Shown here piece by piece: positions 22,801 through 34,800 of a DNA stretch of 64,000 nucleotides (positions are counted from its first letter, which is position 1; the number at the start of each line of letters is the position of its first letter). Position numbers and translations under genes: made by a program. The notes beneath the pieces are model-generated. The model saw only the letters and a list, made by a program, of their open reading frames with translations, had not been told where the DNA came from and searched no databases. The DNA comes from Ligula intestinalis (taxonomy: Eukaryota; Platyhelminthes; Cestoda; Diphyllobothriidea; Diphyllobothriidae): positions 47,820,210 through 47,884,209 of the forward strand of contig JAYGXS010000005.1 of NCBI GenBank assembly GCA_036362985.1, in the 5' to 3' direction.

Positions 22801-25800
22801 GTCCGCGGAGGGATCATAGGACTCCACGCTGGCGAGACAGCGCCGCGCTGTTCCGTCGTAGCCGCCGACTGCATAGAGTTTGCCATTCAGTACACCAACG
22901 CCGACGGAGGATCGACACACAGCCATTGAGGCAACGCATCGCCAGCTTCCCACCCAGGGATCAAAGGCTTCCACAGAGGAAAATCCTGAACAGGGTAGCA
23001 CGAAGAAAGAGGGGGTTACTATTCCGCAGAAAGTTTACACGAATTGCTGAGCGGGAGCAGACAACGGAAGAATAAGACAAGTAGTTAATGCAACACCATG
23101 AGAGGCGCTGTACCAGACTTCAATCATCCACACCTGGGCAACCGCCAGTGATTATTTAAGGTTGTTTATCCGTCAAACCTTGGCAACAGAATGGGTAGGG
23201 CCACTGTTATGTATGCTAGACCAAAACAAGAACAACGACTCGCTTTGTCTTGGACCACACACACCCACTTGCACTGCAAACTACCGTCAGTAATCGATAA
23301 ATATTACCGACAAAAGCATACCAGCAGAGACGCCTATTTCTAAGAGCTATTATGCAAGAAAAATTAGAAAAGAAGACTCTATTCCTTAAAGTTCCCTTGC
23401 AAGGGGACGCAGCAAGCGAACTTCTCAGCAGACGTCGCAACCAAGCCGTAGCGCGAACCTTCCCAGCAGCGAACGTTCGGGTGTTATTCTCAACAAACCC
23501 GGTCCTGTACGGCGAAGGTAAAGATAGGCTGCCAACTCAGACCACTTCTATGTGCATATACTCATTCACTTGTTCCTGTGGGTCAGGTTATATCGGTCAT
23601 ACGAGTCGGCGCTTATCCAAAAGAATACGGGAGTACCTCCCGGCATGGCTGGCCAAAGGCGAAGTTAAAAGCATCAGTAGCGCTATCCTTGCCCACATGG
23701 TTGACTCCCGACATCGTGTGGGCCCCAGCGAAGTCTTTAAGGTAATTTACAAGGTCTCGCCAAACTACCCAAAGTCCCTGGGTCAGCGTTTGCTGATACA
23801 GCAGAAGCAACCGCGATCCGGTTAAGGAAGCCAGTCTTGTGCGCGCAAAAGAACCTCCTGCAAGCCCCGAGCTTGGCATGGCCAACGGTTACGCAACTAC
23901 CTGCATCTTTTTGCGCTTTATACCGCTTCAACCCATGCCCACCCCTATCCCCTGTCCGGACTCAACAAACCCTCATCAACTTGCAATCAGCTAATTACTA
24001 TCAACCCCACGCCCCCTCCCTTATCCCCATGACTAATTTGCGTTTTGTGATAACATAATTACCAGCGTGTTACTTTGTACCTCCTCCCTNNNNNNNNNNN
24101 NNNNNNNNNNNNNNNNNNNNNNNNNNNNNNNNNNNNNNNNNNNNNNNNNNNNNNNNNNNNNNNNNNNNNNNNNNNNNNNNNNNNNNNNNTTACAACTATT
24201 GAAAGGCAAGTTGAATGTTACGTTCTCAATAGTACATACCCAGATTCTGAGATACGGCACAAACGTAGACTTAATAAAGAGGATACCCACTAGCTGTAAA
24301 GTCTCGTTCCAATTCAAATGAAAATGCCATTTGTACACGCGAAAGGAATAGCTTTTATTTTACCATCGGTTCCGTAGAAAAAGAACTCTGGGACTTTTGG
24401 AGTATTCTGGTGATACTTTCGGGAAGGAATTCGTTCTTTTTGGTGGAATAAACTATGGTCGCTTCGCTTTGAAGTAACGGGAAAATGGGATTTTAGTTGA
24501 ACTGTCAGACATGGTCAGCCGCCCGGAAGCTGAAGCGATAGTTGACATGGGCTGGACTACGGACCCACCAGGGTGGACACAACTCTTTGATAGGAAACAC
24601 ACTAAAGGCAGTCAGTGCTTATATATAAGCTTCGCAGGTAACGGATTCAGCCACGAGGCGGAAATATAAATAAGCATTACCCCTTGGCTCGATAAATCGT
24701 AGAGCTTAGAAGCAAACGAATGTTTATACGCCCAGACCACCAACAGGCTTCAAAAACGAAAAAAGAGTTAACCCAACAGCAGGCAGGCAGGCAGGCGAAG
24801 TACCTTTTGTCCCGTCGAAGCCACCTACAGCGTAGATGATACCATCTAGGACAGCCACGCCCAGAGTCGACCGACGGTATTCCATGTTGGGTCCAAATCG
24901 CCAGGCCTTACGTAGGGGGTCGTAGATGTCCACTGAGCGCACTCGCAGGGCTCCATTGAATCCACCTATGACGTAGATGAGGCCGCCGACAACGGCCACC
25001 CCGCAACGACATCGACGGCTGGGCAGGTCGGCAATCGTGGGTGTCGGTGCCGGCACCGAGGGGAAACGCGCCCGGCCGGGGGAGGGTGGCGCGACGGCGG
25101 CAGCGTTGGAGAGCGTTTTCGGCGGCGGACGGACCTGACCGCTGCTGCTGCCGCCGCCGGTTGGCGCTGTCACGGTGCCGCCTGCCGGTTGGGAAGAGCC
25201 GACGGTAGCGGCGGCCGCAGCGGCGGAGGTCCAGGAGTCGGTACGGAAGTCGTACCATTCCACAGAGCGGATAGCTTTGGGCGCTTGTCCACCGAGCACA
25301 ATCAACGTCTGCACCAGGAGAAGGGGAAGGGGAGAGTTGAGTATCAGTATGAGTTTATTGAGGGACAGATAGGCGAACGCCTTTGGGTACAAAGAAAAAT
25401 TTAAAAATTACGTCAATTACATGCTCCGAGAAGACCACGGTTGTTAGGTCGCTAAATAGTAGCAAAAGACAGAAAAATATGGCTACTCGCAAACCACGAG
25501 TAGTATAATTTGATCCAGTATAATGTAGTGCAGTGGTTTTCTACATGGTTTGTATGTGAGTGTTGTTATACCTTTGCAACAAGCCACGATTTGCACCGTC
25601 CAACAACGTCCCCCCGATCAGATGTCCAAAGGAGACCCTAAGAGCAAGTAGGTGGAGGAATAGGAGTGTACTGCTGTACGCTAATAGCGTACTTTATAAA
25701 GACATGCCATATTTCGACCATCGATTTCGACGATGTCCAAGAGCAGAGATGATGGATGTAGTCAGTTATAGTGAAAGTAGACGAACAGCCACACTCTTAA

Positions 25801-28800
25801 CTCTCTCCCTGCATGAAATGGTGAAAGAACAGAGTCGAAATGACCGAACAGGGATCAGGCGTAGGCCGCTTTCTCCAATGCAGGCAAGAAGCACTGCCTA
25901 CCTTAGTCTCAAGTGACAGTAGCCTTTTGCGCAGATATCACAGCAATTATCACTGAATAACGCTCCACTATCCGCCACCTCTGGGCACGCCGGATAGTTC
26001 GCAAATAACAGCCAAGCAGGAATTAACAATTAGGTAGAGAAACACATTGAAACATGATTTTTTGGGTTGAATTATACTGATCGAAAAGACCAAAACACAA
26101 ACCAATCTCCAGGTAGCGGGAAAGGAGAGGCGATAACTGCACATGCACAATTAACAACACAATAGAAAGGCGCGAGACTGCGTTCATTTCGGCGGTTGAA
26201 TACAGAAATTAGTTACTCCCTTTTCAAGGAAAACCTATGTGGGCAAAAATGCCGACCTTCGGGAGAACTGCATTAAGATGGATGTGTGAGAGCGATTTAC
26301 ACAGCATGGGCATTCCCAACATACTCCAGTGAGAAGTGGACTGAAGTTTCAGTCAGCCAGGAACTTGTTCCAACCTGCCACATGGGCTTCCTAGGCCTCC
26401 AAAATTGGCGTGCCGCTATGTCGGACAAAACCAGTAGAAAAACACGCATGGCGCGAATCTCTACTATTAAAACAAATCTGATACATGTTGGAGACTTTGC
26501 AAACCGCCAGAAGTCGCGGCCTGCAAAGTTACCAGTTGGCTGAAAGTCAGTTATAGTTGTTGTAACGGATGCCCGGGCCGAGATATCACCGCTCAATAAC
26601 GCCCTGTGTGAATCCCCAAAGGAAAACATGACAAGAAGTGTGCAACATATTAAGGACAACAAACGCATGTAACACGATGTCTATCAGGCCAATCAGCTTC
26701 TCTCCTGACGTAGTCGCCGGTGCGATTGGGTGGTGACTCAGTGACTGAATACAGCTTGAAATTTAAATTATTGATTGATTGTTAGGCACGATGCGTTCGC
26801 TCGCGTGTAGGCCAATCGATATCCTTCTGTGAGCGCGGCTATCGCTTGCAAGCTAACTGTTTGCCAAGGCCGTTCGTTAGGCCGCCCTAGCAATAGTCTC
26901 TACTCCTTAATTGGGTCGAGCTGAACGAGACCTAATCGGTCTCAGGTAAGCTGGTAATTCAAAGTTGTTTTGGCCCTGTAGCACATAATAGGGACAGGAA
27001 AAGAGGGTTACGTAGGTGCTGTGCCTGTCTCCCACAGTATAAACCAAACCACACAAAGGTCACTGCCACCCCCCCGCGCTAGTGGTAGTAGTCATCGTCA
27101 GTCAGTATATCATGCGAACCAGACATAAAGTACGCAACGACCTTATCAAAGGATGTGGAGGGTGTTTTGAACTCGGCAGCACAGCAATCCAGGGGCCAAA
27201 AGCAACAACAACAAAAAAACAATGCCAAATTTTTTCGCCAAGTGCGAGAAGCGCAGGTAGAAAAAACGGCACATCAAAGTTTGCGCGACTGGTACACACA
27301 AACCAGGGGTTCTGACCTTAGGCAAGCCAACGGGCGTCCGGGGTTTCATGCGTTCAGATGTCACACGTCGCTTGTGCTCCCACGGCAACAAGTGATAGCC
27401 CATGGCTTCCAGCAGGTAGTCCTTACACCAGGGATTCTGGAAGAGGAAGGCGTCTGATTGGCTCAGCCGCACCAGATAGTCCCTCGGCAGCAGGGCAAAA
27501 CGAACATGGCTGCAGACCTCAGCGGCGTCTGCTTGTCTCGTCTCGGGTCGATGGCGTATCCATCGGAGGACGGCTTCAAATACCTGCTCTTCGGCCACAC
27601 GAACATGGTCATTGGCAATTAGTTGGATGAGTTGGTCCTTGGAGAGGTTGATAAACTCCTCGCCCTGCTCGAGGACCTCACTGAAAGAGGAAAAAAGGCG
27701 GTGGTTCGAACAAATTAGGCGCGAAAGGAGCCGTAGTGACCAGTGATTAAGCAAATCCAAATAGGGTTTTAGCACAATAATCAGCAGATAGTATGACCAG
27801 CAAATACAAGCAAGGCTAGAATGGCCATTCCTGGCTTATTGGCCGTCGTCGACTATGCGATGATATCGCTTTACTAACATCAAGCTTTGACGATCTCCAG
27901 TCTATGGTGTCACGGGTGAACGAGGTTGCAAAATCGATCAGTATATCCATAAACGCTGGGAAGACCAAAGTGCTTTCATGCTACATCCCTGCCCAAGAGA
28001 AGGCACCTCTCGAGATTAGTGGCTGTCAACTTGAAGAAATTGACAGTTTAAAATACCTGGGAGCGAGATTGCTGCCGAATGGACAGAGTAAGGATGACAT
28101 TGTCTCCCGAATTGATGCAGCGCGGCGAGTGTTCTCCAGCTTTCGGAAGTGCTGATGGACAATACTAATCTAACTGCAGAACGGTAAGTTGGATTACAGG
28201 TAAGTTGAAGTAGACGACCTCCTAACCACGATTTAAATTTTTCGGGAAATTCAAGAAACCTGCAGTTTGATAATCGGTTTTTTTCACAATAAGTTAAATG
28301 ATAGTACCAATTAAGAAAATCTACAGTTATATATCAACAACAATTCTAAATAAAGTAAAATAACAAAACATTTAGCCTTTATTAAACTATATTCCACTGC
28401 GTGTCCTAAGTTCCCGCCCATAAAACCCGATAAAACCGTTTTCGTAGGAAAACATGCAGGTTGCGGGGATTAATGAGTGAGGCTACATAAGCTTCTGCTA
28501 CCGTTTAATGAGCTATACGTTTTCGATACTGAAAACAAAATTAAATGCCTTACTAGAAAGCGCTAACAAAAGTTCCCCCTGTCATTCTACAGTAAACTAC
28601 GTCTTTTGGAAATCTCATTGTTCGGTAAATCAAGAAATTGCAATATTGGCGATTTTAAACGGTGGTACAACGTTACGCAGAGGCTGGAAAGCCCAGGTTT
28701 TATGCATATTCTTCCAAAGCACGCCAGCTATTCCCGAAGTGTTCGGTTGATTTCAGGAATTCTGTGGGGCCATCCGCAAGCCCCATAAAACGAAGGCCTG

Positions 28801-31800
28801 TAGGGCCTCCCCATTGAACATGAACAGTTAAAAACGTGTGAATGCGAGCGGAATATCAAAAGGATCACAAGGGTCCGGTGAACCTCATGAAAGCGGAAAT
28901 AAACTACGCCTTCAAGTGAGACCCTTTAAAGACTTCAATTCCTAAAATCATAGGAAATGCTGAAAGACAGTTGGGTAAACAAATGCACCCAACCCACGTT
29001 TTTCCTCATTATTAAATAGCCAAGCATACTTCTGATTGACTCGCACTTGGCCTTCTTCCTTGTTATCTGTTTTCCACTCCAGCTGCCCTCATACGGCAAT
29101 GCCACGAATCTCCATCCCAAGCATGAACATGATGCGCTAGGTCCAGGGATTAGCAGCTAGAATACGAAGGATCTGTTCTCCTGAAACTTTCGAAGCAGAA
29201 ATCCAACAACTGCAGCATACACTAATTGAAAATGGATATCTGAAAATGTTCATCCTCAGAAATATTGGCAAACGCGCCAAAAGCCCTGTCACCTTAACTG
29301 CAGAAAAGAAAGACGTGTTCATAAGACTGCCTTTCTTAGGCGATGCAACCATCGAGCTGGTCAGACGACGCTAGAGGACTGCAATCACAAATGCTTTCCC
29401 AGCGGTGAACTTACCAGTGCTCTTCACGAACTCTCTTCTCCTAGGATCGGGAGGTAAAGACCGAATCCCTTTGAAGGTCACATTAATGTGCAATTACTCT
29501 TGAACTTGCTCCTGTGGAGCGGGATACATCGGCCGTACAAAGAGGTGTCTCGAAAAGAGGGTACGTAAGCACATAATGACCTGGATAAGTTAAGGTCAAA
29601 CTTGATCGATCTCGAGTGCTATTCTCGCACATCTTGTTGATACGAACCATCGAGTCGATACTAACGAAGCCTTTCAGGTGGTCTACAGGACACCATCTAA
29701 TTTTTCCAAAGGCTTACGCCAATGGATGCTTGCAACAACCGAAGCAGTAGCTATAAGGCTAGCAAATCCAGTGCTGTGTTGTCAGAAGACTCTGACACAA
29801 GCTCTGTCACCTCCATGGCCTAAACCAACACCAGGTGGCGATAGGATTTCGCCCCTACCAACTAGCGACATTCCCTCAACCAACACGCTGGCATGGCCTA
29901 CATGCGCAAATTGACATAGTCCGCGTTGGCCAATCAGCGCCCGTGATAGATAGTTATTGATTTTTCTACCCATTCAAACTTTAATTGTTATGGACAGCGT
30001 TAATTTCTCTTGCAAATGTTTGGTCTGAGGAAGAGTTGCTGAAAACAATTGTTTGCCACAAACTGATTTCTAATATCGCCTAATATATTAAATTTCGGTT
30101 CTTAGGTTCTGTAAGCTTTCGTATTTGCAATATGTAACCGGGCGAACTGAATGTGTTTACTGTGAAACGGGCGTATCAGTTATTTTTATGCAAAAACTGA
30201 TTAGAACTTTTCGTATAAACTAGAAGACAGGCATCCCAAGAAATGTAATTTTCAGTGAAAGGCGTCCTTAAGTACGTCCCAGTGCAGGTGAGGACGCCCC
30301 TCACGATGCACTCCTGGCTGATAGAGTATAACGCGGATTATCAAACGAGAGAGAAATGTCAGGAAGCGGCCAACCGGCTTCGGCACCACAACAGTCCAAC
30401 AGGCAGCCAAAGGACAACAACTGTTGTTACACCTGCGGCGTCAGGCCTTCTGGGGCAAATGCACACTGACTTCACCACGTATCACTTCGTTCCACCTGCC
30501 AACCCCCCCATCTGACTTGTTGTTGCCATTTTGAAACACCTGGGTCGAATCACAGTCACTCACATCCACACTGGTAGCGGCAAAATAACGTTACCCTTTC
30601 CCTTTCGCTTTTCCTGTTCGTCTTCCTTTTCTTCTCCCCTGCATTTTCGTAGATGGCAGCTAGCTGAAGAGGAGCGTTGCATGACGGAAAAGTACATAAA
30701 TAGGCGGCGAAAGACAGAGAGGGTGGGGTGGCGCGCGGCGCTTCTGTCCACGCGGCAACGAGAAGGCCATCTCGGTAGATCTAGAGACTGCCTATCAACG
30801 CACACATTCCGGAATTCGGATACGTACACAAAAACGCCGTAACTGGGGGGGGGGGGGGGGGGGGGTGTCTGTGTGCGTTTGCCGGGATGACGCCACTGCT
30901 GAAGGTTAATGGTTTTCAGTAGGCGCTAGCCGAGGTGCGGCAGGAGTTAGTCATCGGAATTCTCCATCACAAACATATGGATACCAGATAGGCAGACGTT
31001 CTGTCAGCCGAAAAGTGCCAAGTGGTGAATGCGTGCTAGCATAACGTGCCCCGAGATTAGGTTACATGTGATGCCAGTTAGAATTAGGAGGAATCTTAAA
31101 GTTCAGTTGACCCATTTGTAAAAAATTCGCGGCCTTGGTGGGATTCGAACCCACATAAGCAGGGGAGGCTTTCGTACAGCCAACTCTCTACTATGGAGCT
31201 ACAAAGGCACACCGAAGCTTCAAATTCAATCACATTTGGGTCGATTTATCTGCCCAACGTACAGCTCGTATGAAATCCACCATTACGGATGCAGTTAGCT
31301 GACTGCCCAGGCAGGATGTCCTAAGCAATCATCCAGAATGAATACTAGGCTCACTTAAGTATTAGGGGGGTTTGACAGATTCGAATAATTCCAACTGACC
31401 GAATTGTGAAAAATTCGCGGCCTTGGTGGGATACGAGTACAATTATAAATTTTGTATCTACCAAGTGGATAAATACGGTATTTACTGTAGGCTAAGCCTC
31501 CCAGCCACTCATCAGTACCTTGTGCGGTGGCCGGGGCCCTGTAAAAGTTAGGACTGGGGTCCGCAGGGCCGACGTTTCTTGAAAAAGATAGCTAATAGCA
31601 GCAAAGAACCCTAAGAGGTAGTGTACGTTCAAAGTTCGGCTGATTTTAATCTTTACAAGCGACGGTGGGAGATTACACACAGCTGTTTTTACATGGAGTG
31701 GGGTATTTGCTGCAAGGGTTTAGGACACGGGTCACCTTCCCCTATACGGTTGTCTTAAGTTCCCCGGCACTTTTTCTGCCTAACAGCACAACCCCCTGTT

Positions 31801-34800
31801 ATAGTTATTTTGCGTTAGATCAAGCTTCAGGGATTGGTCTACTCTAACCTGAGCACATTCCTACAAATTTTTTAAACAGCAGTAGGAGCTCGCTTCCTTT
31901 ACCTTTTCAGCTGCGATCAATGAAGATGGTAAAATAGGTCAGGAATGGAGGATCCTTCGGAAGCTAGGTCTATTAGAGAACTGCAATTTCTCGCTACTTA
32001 ACATTCTGTGAAATGCATGCTGACACCATGAGTCTACGTAGTGCAGTCCGATCTAGCTTTGACGCATAGAAAGTTCAATCGTCGATTTCGGCGATGTCCA
32101 CCGTATTGCAAGGACGGTGAATAGTGCTGCATTATAGTGAGAAGAGACTTTCGAGGCATCTACCTCACCTTCGGTTTCGCTCCCCCACATGCGCCAGGTG
32201 TCAAGAAGACCAGAAATGGGGTAAAGCACAGGTGGATAGCTGGACCAGCATGAGCCTGTGCTCACCACCAAACCCCATGTTCAGAATTTTTGATGGGGGC
32301 GCAACTGGAATAACACATGCAGTACCCTGGTCTGCCCTTCCCCCCTGCCGTGTTAGTCCACCGCATCTACCACGCGGTCCGTTCAGAGGGGGGGGGGGCA
32401 CATAGAATACTGTATGGACAAGGCGCGGGGGGGGGCTGGCAAATAAGCAAAGGGGGGGGGGGGGCGCCCCCCGAAGACGCAAAAGCCGACGCACCCAAAG
32501 TGCTGTTCAGTGAAACGACGACTGTAGAGCAGGAGTTCAGAGCAGTCGTGCATGTCAGCGAAGCGTTGAATGCCCAGGCAGTTGCTAGGATGGAGTTGGC
32601 ACTGCAGAAATTCGCAGCAGGCTTCACGAACACTGCCTAACTGCAGGAGGTTAGCCGCAGGCAGGAGGGTTTGAACAGTCTCCTCGGTAACCACGACTTC
32701 TACAACAAAAGAGCGGGGGAGGGAGGAGGAGATGAGGATAAGGAGGCATAACTGCAGGTGTTAGGACGGCACGGAACGCGTGATTAAATTCACGGTGCGA
32801 GGCGGGGCGTTTGTAGCTTAGCAGTAAGAGCATTGACCTCCGGCAAAATTCTTCTCTGATGCGCGGGTTCAAATCCCGCCAAACGCCTCGACTTTTTCAC
32901 AATTGGGTCAACTCAAATTAAGCAAATCTGCCAATCCTCCTAATAATTGAGTCAACACTTCTGCCATTCTGGAGTCAGGAGGGCAAAGGGACCCCCAACA
33001 ATCAAAAGTGCGCAGGCACAAAAAACCACACGCACGCACGTGCGCGTAACAGCACCAGCAGTTTGTGTGAGCCTGAAGGGGCCGACATCACACGATGGCT
33101 GCCCGAATAGGCCGCTCGCGCATGAACCAATAAGAGGTAACAGCGTGCGAAAAGAAACAAGGATCAGAAGGGAGATGGCCACACATCCCCTGGCCTACTT
33201 CCTTGCCCTCTTCTTTCTTGTCAGAGCAAATAAAAAGAACCACTAATCACCTGACTCCGGATATCCCCGGTAGACAACGATGTGTGGCGGGCGGCCACAA
33301 TGCCTGTTCCCCCTTCGTTCTTCAAGGCTCGCTGCCCCTAAGTCATGCGTTGTTACACACAGCTGTCCCAATGCTATCTTTCACTGGCACCCCCGTTTCC
33401 CGAGGCTTGACCTCACAACTGCTTCTGGCTGACCGATAACAGCTGCGTCAGCGTCCCCTGCCTTTCAGCAGCTCCCCTCAGTTGACCTCCACGTATTTAG
33501 TAGCGTACACACCCGCGTATACACGCACGTCCAAATAAGCATGCCTTCCTAAGGTCCACTTACCACGCCACTTCTTTAGCCAACGCAGCAGGGAGCCTTT
33601 GCAGGTGACATCCCCTCGGGAAATTGCAACACCCCAATAAATGAACACTTGAACCTGCTCCACAATCCTACTTTAGCAGCTGCCACCACTGTCTCATGCT
33701 CGCTCTCAGGTCTGGCTGGATGCAGTCAACCCTAGTCGTGGCTTCGCGAGTGGCCACTGCCACGTGGGACAGCAAGTGGGAATTCTGTACACAATAAACC
33801 ACTCCTTCTGGTGACTCCTGCTTTTTACCTTCCAACTAGGGATTGGGCGTGATGATCGCAGTGATCCAAAGCCCACCTACTACTAAAAGGAAAAAATACA
33901 GACTTCACAGGTTCAGATAGCTCCCTGTCGTAAGCAACCATGGTTGGTGTTACTGAAGGTTTTTGGGAGTTTGCATGGCAAATTAAAAACCCTACCTATC
34001 AAGTGGGCAGCGCCGATCGTTTTCCTTTGGGCTAAAGAAGGGAGCGCATTTAGCATACTGTGTGCTTCAGTCGGGCTGCACCGAGGCACTCTTATTGTGT
34101 GGCTTACACTGGACGAGTCTCAGGACATATCAGTAAATGCATCCAAACACAGTTCTGATGCGGACAAGCAACTAGTGCTACACAGAAGAGGAAGAAAGGA
34201 ATGTGGGCAGTTCAGGTCGGAGCAAGTGCTCAATTTTCGCCCTAGATACACACAAACGCGATTTTAATCTAAGAGAACTTGACACACTAACAGTCCTTTG
34301 ACATGATGCTAACTGATGTGTCAACGTGGTTTTAAGTTCAAAAGAGAGAAAAGTTGCAATGAGCCCTACCTCCTAAGCTATCATTTTGGGATAATCTCAT
34401 TTATGTGAGATGTAAGATCTCTTATCGAAGCCTGGGACATGTATGGAACCAGTGGATGAGTTACTTAAAATGGTGAGTTAATGCCCTACCAACAATGTTG
34501 AGTCGTCTTGGCCGCCTGTTGCTATCGAACCGCGGTAAGTATGGAAATAGACGAGTTGATGTAGCTCATATAGGCCTAACTACTGACAAAATCATGTCCA
34601 AGTAACCGCTGTAGCCACCTGAGCAGACTGAAAAGAACCTCGCCATCGGTGGAGAGTGAAGTAACCACAATACTATATGAATAAGTACCAAACAGAAATT
34701 ATAGTAGATTTGCAATTTCATGAAAAGTTAACCGAAATGCATTTTTCGACTTGAAAAGGTAACTTAAGAAAAACTGCAATAATAATTACAGTGGAGTCCG

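Noticed and set aside
24033..24338. Three ORFs spanning the N gap
   Set aside because: Translation across unknown bases has no meaning.
30255..30515. 86-residue + ORF with possible retroelement character
   Set aside because: No motif of RNase H, integrase or gag could be identified.
32201..32640. Proline/glycine-rich ORFs on both strands
   Set aside because: Caused by G runs. Only the splice-supported KLHL exon at 32495-32699 is retained.
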